64,000 nt of DNA from Rhodoferax saidenbachensis (lineage in GTDB: Bacteria > Pseudomonadota > Gammaproteobacteria > Burkholderiales > Burkholderiaceae_C): positions 992,001 through 1,056,000 of the forward strand of contig NZ_CP019239.1 of the NCBI RefSeq assembly GCF_001955715.1. Reading direction: 5' to 3'. Shown here one piece after another: positions 36,978 to 45,415 of this stretch (position 1 is the first letter of the stretch; the number at the start of each line of letters is the position of its first letter). The notes under the pieces are model-generated. The model did not search any database, had not been told where the DNA came from, and saw only the letters and a list, made by a program, of their open reading frames with translations. The position numbers were made by a program, and so were the translations under genes.

Positions 36978-37650
36978 GCGGCACTTTGCGCAACCACTCC
37001 AGTGCTTCGTCCATCTGGCCGCGCGCGGCCAGCATGCTGGCGTAGTTGTACTGGCCACGGAAGTCGCCACCGCGCGCGCCGCCTTCAAACCAGGTGAACG
37101 CGGCTGCGGTGTCTTGCGCCACCACGCGGCCGTCTTCGTAGAAAAAACCGATCTTGGTCATGGACTTGGCGTGGCCCAGCGCTGCAGCCTTGCGGTACCA
37201 CTGCAGGGCTTCTGCAGGGTTCTGCTTCACGCCCTGGCCCGTGGCCAGCAGGTTGGCGTAGTTGTACATGCCCGCGTCCAGCCCCATGTGGGCGGCCTGG
37301 CGGTACCAGTTGGCGGCAGCAAAGTTGTCGGCGTCCGCACCCCAGCCATTCTCGAAACAGCGGCCAGCCATGTTGATGCCCATGGGGTGGCCTTGTGCTG
37401 CGGCCTTCAGAAACCAGGCCAGCGCGCCCACGGGGTCACGGTCGAGACCGTGGCCGTTCAGCAGCCACTGGCCCAGGATGGTCTGGGCATCGGCGTGGCC
37501 CAGGCGGGCACTGTGCAACATCCACTCTGCGGCCGCTACCGGCTCTGCCGCAGTGGCGGCACGCCAATCGGCGGGTGTCAGGGCAGACGCCTGCTCAAGC
37601 GTATCGGGAAGCGGTGGCAGTGGGGAAGGGGCAGCAGAAGGCGAGGACAT
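36856..37650 (-). CDS. Sel1-repeat (TPR-like) protein
   Basis: A 264-residue protein with four to five Sel1-like repeats between about residues 45 and 215. Each follows the A..G...A...L G..Y..G.G v..D...A..W...AA..G pattern (for example ILGQWLLNGHGLDRDPVGAL and YANLLATGQGVKQNPAEALQ). No signal peptide is visible, so it is probably cytoplasmic. Sel1 proteins act as interaction scaffolds; the partner is unknown. It lies downstream of and in the same direction as the flavin reductase, 55 bp away. Confidence 0.8.
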   Translation of the reverse strand: MSSPSAAPSPLPPLPDTLEQASALTPADWRAATAAEPVAAAEWMLHSARLGHADAQTILGQWLLNGHGLDRDPVGALAWFLKAAAQGHPMGINMAGRCFENGWGADADNFAAANWYRQAAHMGLDAGMYNYANLLATGQGVKQNPAEALQWYRKAAALGHAKSMTKIGFFYEDGRVVAQDTAAAFTWFEGGARGGDFRGQYNYASMLAARGQMDEALEWLRKVPLTATPGYKRLVGAQLLQSPHAAFQAVGQQMLDALPSAATP

Positions 37651-37705
37651 GCGAACGATTCAAATAGGAACTGTTCTCAATTATGCCAAGCTTGTCCTTG
37701 TCTGT

Positions 37706-38341
37706 TTAGAGTTCGTCGATGGGCGTGACCGTGGCGTCGGCCGCGCCGGGGTCGGCAATCGCAAAGCGGTCGTTTGTTTTTACATAGAAGCTCGCGCCAA
37801 AGCGGCCCACCGGGTGGTAGTCCTGCAGGCGTACGCGCCAGGTCTCGGTGTCGATCAGGCCATCACGCGCATGCATCCACAGCACCTTGCCGATGAAGAT
37901 CTGCCGGCTCGCGGTTTCCAGCGTTTCCCACAGCGTGCATTCAAAGGCCACGGGCGCTTCGACGATGCAGGGCGGTGCCACGGCTTTGGAGGGCCGCACA
38001 TGCAGGCCCACACGGTCCAGTTCACTCACATCGGGCGGCAGACGCTCGCCGCAGCGGTGCATCTTGTCGGCCATGGCCTCGTCGGTCATGTGTACGACAA
38101 ACTCCTTGGTGCGCACGATGTTGGCGGCCGTGTCCTTCAACGCGCCGTTGTCCAGCCGGTTGATGCTGACCATCACGATGGGCGGCTCTTCGCCCAGCAT
38201 GTTGAACATGCTGAACGGGGCGGCGTTGATGACGCCGTTGGCGCCCACCGTGGTGATCAGTGCAATAGGCCTGGGAACGATCAGGCTCGCCATCAGCTTG
38301 TAGCGTTGGTATTCCGTGAGCTCGGCGAAATTGATGTCCAT
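37706..38341 (-). CDS. Flavin reductase-like FMN-binding protein
   Basis: A 211-residue protein of the flavin reductase-like domain family. The N-terminal pattern PRPIALITTVGANGVINAAPFSMFN is the FMN-binding region, followed by PPIVMVSINR and the conserved TKEFVVHMTDE segment. Such proteins reduce FMN or act as flavin-containing oxidoreductases. It lies 35 bp downstream of a BMP binding protein in the same direction, so the two are likely cotranscribed. The physiological partner is unknown. Confidence 0.82.
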   Translation of the reverse strand: MDINFAELTEYQRYKLMASLIVPRPIALITTVGANGVINAAPFSMFNMLGEEPPIVMVSINRLDNGALKDTAANIVRTKEFVVHMTDEAMADKMHRCGERLPPDVSELDRVGLHVRPSKAVAPPCIVEAPVAFECTLWETLETASRQIFIGKVLWMHARDGLIDTETWRVRLQDYHPVGRFGASFYVKTNDRFAIADPGAADATVTPIDEL

Positions 38342-38376
38342 AGGGCCTATTGCTTGTCAGTTTGCGTGTCAGGTGT

Positions 38377-39489
38377 TCAGAGAGAACCGACCACACCTTC
38401 CACCAGGTAGTCCATGTGGTCCAGGAAGGGATCGTACAGACCGTAGCTCTTGTCGATGACGACCTTGCCGGTATTGCTCTTGATGGGGCCCACAAAGATC
38501 GGCTTGCCGGCCTTCATCTCGGCAATGGCTGCGGTGGCAGCATTGCGGGCTTTTTCGGTAGCACCGGCACCAAACGGGGTGCTCAGCACCATGTCCTTGT
38601 CGTAGCCACCAAAGAATGTGTTGGGCAGTTTTTCGCCGGCCGCGATCTTGGCCGCGAACGACTTGTACACGGTTTCCCATTTGTTCTCGGCGCCGGTGAT
38701 GAAGCCTTTGGGCGCCAACTTGGCTTGCGACGCGTTATGGCCCAGGGTCTTCACGCCTTTGCGTTCGGCCGTTTCGATGACGATCTTGGGGCTGTCCACG
38801 TGGCAGGCAATCACGTCGCAGCCGGAGCCGATCAGCGAGTTGGTGGCTTCTGCCTCACGCACCGGCGCCGACCATTCGCCGGTGATTACCAGTTGCACGG
38901 TGGCCTTGGGGTTGACCTTGCGCACACCCATCATGAAGGCGTTGATGTTACGCAAAACAATTGGGATCGGTTTGGCCGCCACATAACCAATCTTGTTGCT
39001 GGTGGTGGACAGGCCGGCGGCAACGCCGTTGACATAGTGCGCCTGGTCCAGGAAGCAGAAATAGCCGCCCAGGTTCATGGGGTGTTTGTCGGCAGACCAC
39101 AGCGATGTGGGGTGGCGGAACTCCACCTTGGGGTACTTCTTGGCCATGTCGATCATGAAGGGGTCAAAGTAGCCGAACGACGTGCCGAAGATCAGCGAAG
39201 CGCCGTCGGTCTGCACCATGGCTTCCAGGGTTTTGCGCACGGCCGTGGTTTCGGGCACGTTTTCTTCTTCCACCACTTTCACACCGGGCACCTGGCTCAG
39301 CGCCTTCGCGGCCACGGCATGGGCCTGGTTCCAGCCGTAGTCGTCACGCGGGCCCACGTAAATGATGCCCACCGTGGTGGTTTTGCCCTGCGCCAGCGCA
39401 GACAGCGGCGAGCCCCCCACGGCCAGCGCGGCGGCACCGGCGATGCTGCTGCCCAGAAACTGGCGACGGTCAAAAGAAGGTGATGTCAT
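38377..39489 (-). CDS. BMP family ABC transporter substrate-binding protein (orphan)
   Basis: A 370-residue periplasmic binding protein. The N-terminus (DRRQFLGSSIAGAAALAVGG) has a twin-arginine-type signal. The BMP domain begins VGIIYVGPRDDYGWNQAHA and includes KVVEEENVPET and KPIPIVLRNINAFMMG. It is closely related to the protein at 47449 (the same GPRDDYG and VVEEENVPET blocks) but has no permease or ATPase beside it. It may share the importer encoded at 42996-47424. The ligand is likely a purine- or ureide-like nitrogen compound. Confidence 0.87.
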   Translation of the reverse strand: MTSPSFDRRQFLGSSIAGAAALAVGGSPLSALAQGKTTTVGIIYVGPRDDYGWNQAHAVAAKALSQVPGVKVVEEENVPETTAVRKTLEAMVQTDGASLIFGTSFGYFDPFMIDMAKKYPKVEFRHPTSLWSADKHPMNLGGYFCFLDQAHYVNGVAAGLSTTSNKIGYVAAKPIPIVLRNINAFMMGVRKVNPKATVQLVITGEWSAPVREAEATNSLIGSGCDVIACHVDSPKIVIETAERKGVKTLGHNASQAKLAPKGFITGAENKWETVYKSFAAKIAAGEKLPNTFFGGYDKDMVLSTPFGAGATEKARNAATAAIAEMKAGKPIFVGPIKSNTGKVVIDKSYGLYDPFLDHMDYLVEGVVGSL

Positions 39490-39546
39490 GGTGAACTCCT
39501 AAAGGTTAAGGACAGGCGGGAAGGGACGGCAAAAATGGAGGAAATG

Positions 39547-40332
39547 TCATGCGCCGGACGCGCGGCGTTTGGGCGCCGCTTTGCGCACGGTTTTCAGCAC
39601 GGGTTGGAGCGCCACGGTGGTCTCGGGTGTGCTCAGCTCTTCGGTGTAGCGTGACAACACGCTGGACAGTTCCTGGCCGTCGTGGAACAGCTCGGGCAGC
39701 AGCGCACGTTTCTCAATACCGTGGATGTGTTCGGCCATCAACTGGATAGCGCGCTCGGTGTCTTGTTGGCGAAAGGCGTCGATCAGGCCGTGGTGCTCGC
39801 TGCAGGCGCAGTCGGACGAGTGGGGGCGCCCGTACACCGCCAGGATCAGCGAGCAGCGCGTCACCACCTCCGACAGGTAACGTTCCATCAGTGGGTTGCC
39901 CGTCATCTGCGCCAGCCGGGTGTGGAATTCACCGGCCAGCCGCACCGCCACGGGCGCTTTGCCGTCGCGTGCAGCCTGTTCTTCCTGGCGCACATGGCCT
40001 TCCAGGGCGGCGCCCATGGCGGGCTGCCAGCGTGCCATCACCATGCGCACGGCCTCGGCTTCCAGCGCGCGGCGCATCTCAAACACGGCACGGGCTTCGT
40101 CCAGGCTGGGCTGGGCCACGGTGGCGGTGCGTTTGTTGCCGATGTCGACCAGCGCCTCGGAGGACAAGCGACTCAACACCGAGCGAATTAAGGTGCGGCT
40201 CACACCAAACTGCAGTCCGAGTTGGTCTTCCGGCAACTTGGTGCCGGGGCCCAGGGCCTGTTCGATGATGGCGCGCCGAATCGACTTGTAGGCGAGGTCG
40301 GCTTTTTTTGCGGGGGTCAGTAAGTTTGGCAC
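39547..40332 (-). CDS. GntR family transcriptional regulator (FCD domain)
   Basis: A 261-residue regulator. The winged helix is at about residues 8-72 (LAYKSIRRAIIEQALGPGTK, then LPEDQLGLQFGVSRT), the FCD domain from about 85, and there is an Ala/Lys-rich tail. I chose the GTG at 40332 because homologues typically begin near LTPAKKAD and because a TTGTATAC operator-like motif then falls just upstream. An ATG at 40383 would add 17 residues and place the motif inside the gene. It is divergent from the DUF1989 gene and is one of two GntR candidates for the ATCTTG-N4-CAAGAT regulon. Confidence 0.82.
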   Translation of the reverse strand: MPNLLTPAKKADLAYKSIRRAIIEQALGPGTKLPEDQLGLQFGVSRTLIRSVLSRLSSEALVDIGNKRTATVAQPSLDEARAVFEMRRALEAEAVRMVMARWQPAMGAALEGHVRQEEQAARDGKAPVAVRLAGEFHTRLAQMTGNPLMERYLSEVVTRCSLILAVYGRPHSSDCACSEHHGLIDAFRQQDTERAIQLMAEHIHGIEKRALLPELFHDGQELSSVLSRYTEELSTPETTVALQPVLKTVRKAAPKRRASGA

Positions 40333-40336
40333 AGCA

Positions 40337-40350
40337 GGTATACAAAATGT
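40337..40350. promoter_or_regulatory. Operator-like half site upstream of the GntR gene
   Basis: GGTATACAAAATGT is, on the minus strand, ACATTTTGTATACC. It is one mismatch from the ATCTTGTAT half shared by the operators at 48636 and 55104. It lies 5 bp upstream of the proposed GTG start, suggesting autoregulation. Confidence 0.45.
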
Positions 40351-40473
40351 GGTGTGCCTAGCAGCAAACTCTGTGCCAGCCATTTCATGCACTTTCGCAC
40401 CATGGAGAGGCGCGGTCAGGTGGTGGTTCCGGGCGCATCTGGCATGTTCATTGCTCGCTTTCAATGCAATCAC

Positions 40474-40484
40474 GTATACAAGAT
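40474..40484. promoter_or_regulatory. Operator-like half site upstream of the DUF1989 gene
   Basis: GTATACAAGAT lies 20 bp upstream of the DUF1989 ATG. On the minus strand it reads ATCTTGTATAC, matching the left half and spacer of the perfect palindromes at 48636 and 55104. The second half site is poorly conserved here. Confidence 0.5.
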
Positions 40485-40504
40485 TTACACCGCAAAGGAG
40501 CACC

Positions 40505-41578
40505 ATGCCAAGCCGCACCATCACCCTTCTGCTGAACCAGCAGCAGCTCACGCTGATCGACAACACCGTGGCGCTGGGCGCCGCGCCGGACCGCGCCGCA
40601 CTGGTCAAGCGCGCCCTGAACGAGCGTGCGCTGCCTGCACCGGTGCGGCCGGTAGTGGCCGCACCCGATGTGAGCGGGCTGGACGCCACGCGCGAACTGC
40701 TGCAAGAACTGGTCATCGAGCCCGGCACCGGTAAGGCGCTGGAGTTGAAGCAAGGGCAGTTTTTGCGCATCGAGCAGATCGAGGGCGGGCAGTGCCTGGA
40801 CTTCAACTGCTTCAACCTGCACGATTACAAGGAGTTCATGCACACCGGTCGCACAAGAACGGTGCACGGCCTGCTGCCCACCACGGGGCATTTCCTGTGG
40901 TCGGCTCCGCCGCGCGAGCGGGCCATGATGTATATCCAGGAAGACACGGCGCAGTGCAACGATGTGCTGTTCCCGCGCTGCAGTGCCTACCTGTATGAGT
41001 CCAGCTACGGCATGCCGGTGCACACCAACTGCCATGACATCCAGGCCGAGGCGCAGCGCGAATACGGCCTCACGCCCGACGATGTGCACGACTCGTTCAA
41101 CCTGTTCATGAGCACCGAGGTGCACGGCGGGCGCGGCCACATCCAGCGCCAGCGCTCCAAGCCGGGAGACCACGTCGACCTGCTGGCGCTGATGGACCTG
41201 CTGGCGGTGCCCAATATCTGCGGCGCCGACATCATGCGCACCAGCAACTTTTCGCTCAAAGCCGTCAAGCTGCAAATCTGGCGTGCCAGTGCACGTGATC
41301 TGGCCAGCGTGCCGACCCTCACCAGTTACACCAACCAGCGCACCCCGGCCGATTTCAAACAACCCCAGATCAAGGTGGAGCGCGCCCTGCGGCGCGACCC
41401 GACCTACCAGGCCAGTTTCACCAATGTGCCGCTGCGTATCAGCCCGGTGGAGGTGCAACTGGACGAGGCCGAATACGCATCCCTCAAGCAAGCCGGGCTC
41501 GACGTCTACTACGGCGAAGACGACGGCGCTGCCCTGCGCGATGTGTTGTTCAGCTGGTGGGAGATGCAGCACCTTTAG
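40505..41578 (+). CDS. DUF1989 (urea carboxylase-associated) family protein with N-terminal extension
   Basis: A 357-residue protein. The core from about residue 75 is a DUF1989 domain: LELKQGQFLRIEQIEGGQCL, DFNCFNLHDYKEF, MPVHTNCHDI and a glycine-rich segment. Members occur beside urea carboxylase and other urea-nitrogen genes; their reaction is not settled. The N-terminal 45 residues (RTITLLLNQQQLTLIDNTV) look like a ribbon-helix-helix-type segment, unusual for this family. An AAAGGAG ribosome binding site supports the start. It sits at the edge of the biuret/allophanate regulon and carries a related operator half site, so a step in ureide breakdown is likely; carboxybiuret decarboxylation is one speculative option. 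Confidence 0.75.
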   Translation: MPSRTITLLLNQQQLTLIDNTVALGAAPDRAALVKRALNERALPAPVRPVVAAPDVSGLDATRELLQELVIEPGTGKALELKQGQFLRIEQIEGGQCLDFNCFNLHDYKEFMHTGRTRTVHGLLPTTGHFLWSAPPRERAMMYIQEDTAQCNDVLFPRCSAYLYESSYGMPVHTNCHDIQAEAQREYGLTPDDVHDSFNLFMSTEVHGGRGHIQRQRSKPGDHVDLLALMDLLAVPNICGADIMRTSNFSLKAVKLQIWRASARDLASVPTLTSYTNQRTPADFKQPQIKVERALRRDPTYQASFTNVPLRISPVEVQLDEAEYASLKQAGLDVYYGEDDGAALRDVLFSWWEMQHL

Positions 41579-41608
41579 GCCCCAAGCCCAGCAGGCACTG
41601 CAGCGGCA

Positions 41609-42313
41609 CTAGACCTGCCGCGCCATGTGCATCTGGTGCAGCGTGATCTTGCGCACCTCGGCCTGGCTGGTGGCAATGTGCGCGCGCAGCAGCATGGCGG
41701 CCTGGTCGCCACGCTTGGCGCGTATCGCCTTGAGGATCTTGCCGTGTTCGTCGTAGGTGGCGTCAATACGCGCCTGCTTGGTGAAGTCCAACCGGCGGAT
41801 GATGCGGATGCGGTCCGTCACGTCGCGGTGCACACGCGCCATTTCGGCGTTGCCTGCGGCCTCCACCAGCGTGCAGTGAAAGGCCTCGTCCCACTGGCTC
41901 ACCAGTGCGGCGTCGGTGCTGCGTTCGGCCACGGGGACCAGCCAGCGCGCAATCAGGCCATCCAGCAGCGCGCGGTTTTTGGTGTTGGCGGCGTGCAGAC
42001 CGTCTTCACACAAGCGGTGCGCAGCGGTGGACTCCAGCACCATGCGCAGGTCATAGAGCTGCTCGAACTTGTCAAAGTCAAAGGGCAGCACGCGCCAGCC
42101 GCTGCGGTACATGACCTCGACATAGCCTTCCTGCTGCAGGCGGGTCAACGCCTGGCGCACCGGGGTGCGTGACACGTCCAGCCGCGCGCAGACCGACTGC
42201 TCGGTAAAGCGGTCACCGGGCACCAGCCGGAATTCGGCCACATCACGCTTGAGTTGCTCGTACACCGTTTCGGCGCGCGAGATGCGTTCGGTGGTGGGTT
42301 TTGGGGTTGCCAC
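41609..42313 (-). CDS. GntR family transcriptional regulator (FCD domain), last gene of the biuret operon
   Basis: A 234-residue FadR/FCD-type regulator. The winged helix (about residues 12-75) has RFTEQSVCARLDVSRTPVRQ, followed by a C-terminal FCD helical domain. It starts with GTG in a one-base overlap (TAGTG) with the upstream cysteine hydrolase stop, so it is translated with the operon it probably controls. The operator ATCTTGTATCCAAGAT lies at the head of that operon 6.3 kb upstream. It converges with the DUF1989 gene with 30 bp between the two stops. Confidence 0.83.
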   Translation of the reverse strand: MATPKPTTERISRAETVYEQLKRDVAEFRLVPGDRFTEQSVCARLDVSRTPVRQALTRLQQEGYVEVMYRSGWRVLPFDFDKFEQLYDLRMVLESTAAHRLCEDGLHAANTKNRALLDGLIARWLVPVAERSTDAALVSQWDEAFHCTLVEAAGNAEMARVHRDVTDRIRIIRRLDFTKQARIDATYDEHGKILKAIRAKRGDQAAMLLRAHIATSQAEVRKITLHQMHMARQV

Positions 42314-42999
42314 TATGCTGCCAGCGCCGTCAACACCATCGTGCTGGGCGCGGTCCAGCCGACGATGGCACCTTGCGCGTGGATCATCTCCACGGCGGCA
42401 GCCTTGAAGTGCGGGAAATAACTCTCGGTGCAGTCCACCAGCAGCAGGCAGTCATAACCGCGGTCGTTGGCTTCGCGCATCGAGGTCTGTACACACACCT
42501 CGGTGGTCACGCCCATGAACAGCAAGTGGGTGATGGCACGTTCGGCCAGCATCTCCTGCAGACCGGTGGCATAAAACGCACCCTTGCCGGGTTTGTCGAT
42601 GACGATCTCGCCGGGCATGGGCGCCAGCTCGGGAATGATCTGGTTGCCTGGCTCACCCGCCACCAGGATGCGGCCCATGGGGCCCACATCACCAATGCGC
42701 AGTTTCGGGTTGCCACGGTTGCGTTTGGCGGGAGGGCAATCTGACAGATCGGCGCTGTGCGCCTCGCGGGTGTGCACCACGGTGCCACCAGCTTTGCGCC
42801 AAGCGCTCAGCATAGTCTGGCAGGCCGGCACGATGGCCGTGAGCAGCGACACATCGTTGCCCAGGGTTTCGCCAAAGCCGCCGGGCTCTACAAAATCGCG
42901 CTGCATGTCGATGATGACCAGCGCCGTGTGGGCCACGGCAAAGTCGTAGGCAAAGGGCGTGGCGGGCAGTGAGAGAACGGGGGAGGAGGGCGAGGTCAT
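42313..42999 (-). CDS. Isochorismatase-like cysteine hydrolase, candidate triuret hydrolase
   Basis: A 228-residue isochorismatase-like hydrolase with triad Asp31 (VIIDMQRDF), Lys136 (IDKPGKG) and Cys169 ([10 protein letters not shown]), plus the cis-peptide segment GVTTE. By eye it shares nearly half its residues with the biuret hydrolase two genes upstream ([43 protein letters not shown]). The literature describes a triuret hydrolase, TrtA, clustered with biuH and over 40 percent identical to it. The same context and similarity make TrtA a good candidate here, giving 1-carboxybiuret and ammonia. Ureidoacrylate or another ureide substrate cannot be excluded. Confidence 0.7.
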   Translation of the reverse strand: MTSPSSPVLSLPATPFAYDFAVAHTALVIIDMQRDFVEPGGFGETLGNDVSLLTAIVPACQTMLSAWRKAGGTVVHTREAHSADLSDCPPAKRNRGNPKLRIGDVGPMGRILVAGEPGNQIIPELAPMPGEIVIDKPGKGAFYATGLQEMLAERAITHLLFMGVTTEVCVQTSMREANDRGYDCLLLVDCTESYFPHFKAAAVEMIHAQGAIVGWTAPSTMVLTALAA

Positions 43000-44669
43000 G
43001 CGGCGGCTTTTTCAGCAGGAATGGTAGCAGTTGATGCGGTGTCGCCATGGGCGTCCCCATGCGCGCCGCCGCCCATGTGCGCGCCCAGCACGTGGCGGTC
43101 GGCGGCCGCGGCGCTGGTCTCGAACACGATACGGCCTTCGCTCATCACCACAATGCGGTCGGCCAGCTCCAGCAGTTCGTCCAGGTCTTCGCTGATCAGC
43201 AGCACACCGGCGCCCCGACCACGCACCTGGCGCAGGCGGCTGTGGATCTCGGCCACGGCGGCAAAGTCCAGCCCGAACACCGGGTTGGCGGCGATCAGCA
43301 CATTGATGTCACCAGCCAGTTCGCGCGCGAGCACAGTACGCTGCACATTGCCGCCCGACAGGCTGCGGATGGGGGCGTTTTCGCCCTGGGTCTTGATGCC
43401 GTACTCGGTGATCCATGCGCGGGCGCGGGCCCGCCAGGTCGGGAAACGCAGCACGCCGCCGAACGCCGAACTCGCCAGCGGCGGCTGGTCAAAGTCGCGC
43501 AGGGCCATGTTTTCAGCGACGCTCAGGTCGCCCACGCAGGCATTGCGCAGGGGTTCTTCAGGCAGGCTGCGCACCTTGAGTTCGCGGTTCTCCTGGCGCG
43601 TGGCGAGGTAGGGTTGGCCCATGACGCTGACCTTGCCCGAGAGCCGGGTGCGTTGGCCCACCAGGGCCTCCACCAGCTCGCGTTGCCCATTGCCGGAGAC
43701 ACCGGCAATGCCGAGTATTTCGCCGGGCATGACGGACAGGCTTAAGGCCTGCACGGCCAGCGTGCCACGGTCGCCCAGCGCGTGCAGGTCTTCCACCTGC
43801 AATGCCGGGATGCCGGATTTTGCTATTGAATCAGGAGCTGCCTGCGCAGACTCCACGGGGGCTACAGGCACTTTTTCTTCTGAATCTGCGGTGGATGCGG
43901 ATTCGCCCATCATGGCCTGCGCCAGCAGCGCGGGCGTGGTGTCGGCCACGCGGCAGTGGTGCACGGCCTTGCCCTTGCGCAGCACGGTGACCGCATCGGC
44001 ATAGGCCATGACTTCGCGGAACTTGTGCGTGATGATGATGACGGTGCATTCGCCGCGCCGCGCAAAGTCGCGGATATGGCCCAGCACTTCGTCGGCCTCC
44101 TGCGGTGTCAGCACCGAGGTCGGTTCGTCCAGGATCAACAGGCGCGGCTTCAGGTACAGCTGTTTGAGCAACTCCAGCTTCTGTTTCTCGCCAGCCGCCA
44201 GGTCGGCCGGGCAGGCGTCCAGGTTCAGGCTGAACGGTGTGGTGCCTAAAAAGGCCTGCAGCTCGGCGCGCTTGGCTTTCCAGTCGACGAGGAACGGCAC
44301 CTTGTCGGCTGCCAGCAGCAGGTTTTCGGCCACCGTCATGCCCGGTGCCAGCGTGAAGTGCTGGTACACCATGCCGATACCCAAGGCACGCGCGATGACG
44401 GGGTTGGCAATGTCCTGCTCGCGCCCGTCAATCATGATGCTGCCTTCTTCGGCACGCTGAAAGCCGGCCACACATTTCACCAGTGTGCTTTTGCCGGCGC
44501 CGTTTTCGCCGAGCAAGGCGTGTACGGTGCCGGGTTCGACCTTCATCGTCACGCGGTCCATGGCCGTGAAGCTGCCGAAGCGCTTGGTCAGCTCGTAAGT
44601 GTCCAGCGCCAGCGCGCCGGTCTGGGCGGGCAGGGCGCCAATGGGCGTGGTGAGGGTGGCAGAGGTCAT
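42996..44669 (-). CDS. BMP-type ABC importer, ATP-binding protein (biuret operon)
   Basis: A 557-residue double ATPase. Domain 1 has [24 protein letters not shown] and [13 protein letters not shown]. Domain 2, from about residue 300, has the degenerate GVSGNGQRE and [14 protein letters not shown]. The linker between domains (about 272-292, [20 protein letters not shown]) is encoded by a comamonad repeat in antisense orientation. A His/Gly/Asp-rich stretch ([16 protein letters not shown]) ends the protein. It overlaps biuret hydrolase and the cysteine hydrolase by 4 bp on each side. It is unusual for the ATPase to lie between two hydrolases, which ties uptake to hydrolysis. Confidence 0.88.
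   Translation of the reverse strand: MTSATLTTPIGALPAQTGALALDTYELTKRFGSFTAMDRVTMKVEPGTVHALLGENGAGKSTLVKCVAGFQRAEEGSIMIDGREQDIANPVIARALGIGMVYQHFTLAPGMTVAENLLLAADKVPFLVDWKAKRAELQAFLGTTPFSLNLDACPADLAAGEKQKLELLKQLYLKPRLLILDEPTSVLTPQEADEVLGHIRDFARRGECTVIIITHKFREVMAYADAVTVLRKGKAVHHCRVADTTPALLAQAMMGESASTADSEEKVPVAPVESAQAAPDSIAKSGIPALQVEDLHALGDRGTLAVQALSLSVMPGEILGIAGVSGNGQRELVEALVGQRTRLSGKVSVMGQPYLATRQENRELKVRSLPEEPLRNACVGDLSVAENMALRDFDQPPLASSAFGGVLRFPTWRARARAWITEYGIKTQGENAPIRSLSGGNVQRTVLARELAGDINVLIAANPVFGLDFAAVAEIHSRLRQVRGRGAGVLLISEDLDELLELADRIVVMSEGRIVFETSAAAADRHVLGAHMGGGAHGDAHGDTASTATIPAEKAAA
43822..43880 (+). repeat. Comamonad-type repeat copy inside the ABC ATPase gene
   Basis: On the plus strand it reads GCTATTGAATCAGGAGCTGC, then CTGCGCAGACTCC, then GGGGGCTACAGGCAC and TTTTTCTTC. 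The gene is on the minus strand, so the repeat is translated in antisense. A copy of exactly the same length (59 bp), also antisense, lies in guanine deaminase at 56755. Confidence 0.65.
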
Positions 44670-45391
44670 TGAAGAATCCCTTCGACAGGCTCAGGGCGAA
44701 CGGTGGTGTTGGACAGCGCTGCCAGAACAGCACTTGAGGGCGCATGAGCGCCAAACACGCCGCCCTGCATGGTGACCATCTTCAGCGCGGCGAGATGGTT
44801 GCCGTGGTCGGTGGCAGCGGTGCAGTCGGACAGCAGCAGGCACTCGAAACCGCGGTCATTGGCATCGCGCATGGTGGTGTGCACACACACGTCGGTGGTG
44901 ATGCCCGCCAGCAACAGGTTGGTGATGCCGCGCGTGCGCAGCACCAGCTCCAGGTCGGTGGCGTAAAACGAGCCTTTGCCGGGTTTGTCGATCACCACCT
45001 CGCCGGGCAACGGTGCCAGCTCGGGGATGAGTTCCCAGCCCGGCTCGCCGCGCACCAGAATGCGCCCGCAGGGACCTGCGTCGCCAATGCCCACGCCGTT
45101 GGTGCCAATCTGCTGCGAGCGCCAGCGCTTGTTGGCCGGCAGGTCCGACAGGTCGGGGCGGTGTCCCTCGCGCGTGTGCATGACCGGGTAGCCCGCGGCA
45201 CGCAGCGCGGCCATCAAAACCTTGAGCGGCTCGATAGGCGCGCGCGTCAGCGAGATGTCGTAGCCCATCTTGTCGACATAACCACCGGCACCGCAGAAGT
45301 CGGTCTGCATATCGATCACGATGAGGGCCGTGTTGTCAGGGCGCAGGTCGCCGTTCCAGGGCCAGGCGTAAGGGTTGGCGTGGATGTGCAT
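44666..45391 (-). CDS. biuH: Biuret hydrolase
   Basis: A 241-residue isochorismatase-like cysteine hydrolase with triad Asp27 (VIDMQTDF), Lys136 (IDKPGKG) and Cys169 ([10 protein letters not shown]). It matches the characterised biuret hydrolase of Rhizobium leguminosarum along its length as I recall it: [48 protein letters not shown] and [17 protein letters not shown]. Lys-to-Cys spacing is identical. It converts biuret to allophanate and ammonia. The last dozen residues ([13 protein letters not shown]) come from a REP-like repeat unit and overlap the start of the next gene. RutB-type peroxyureidoacrylate hydrolase is the main alternative. Confidence 0.87.
   Translation of the reverse strand: MHIHANPYAWPWNGDLRPDNTALIVIDMQTDFCGAGGYVDKMGYDISLTRAPIEPLKVLMAALRAAGYPVMHTREGHRPDLSDLPANKRWRSQQIGTNGVGIGDAGPCGRILVRGEPGWELIPELAPLPGEVVIDKPGKGSFYATDLELVLRTRGITNLLLAGITTDVCVHTTMRDANDRGFECLLLSDCTAATDHGNHLAALKMVTMQGGVFGAHAPSSAVLAALSNTTVRPEPVEGILQ
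44680..44703. repeat. REP-like half unit at the 3' end of biuH
   Basis: CTTCGACAGGCTCAGGGCG and the following GAACGG match the unit at 24218-24241 in xdhB, with two differences. It encodes VRPEPVEG at the C-terminus of biuret hydrolase, 10 bp before the ATPase start. Confidence 0.7.
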
Positions 45392-45415
45392 GGTGCTGGC
45401 GGTGCTGTGGGTGGG

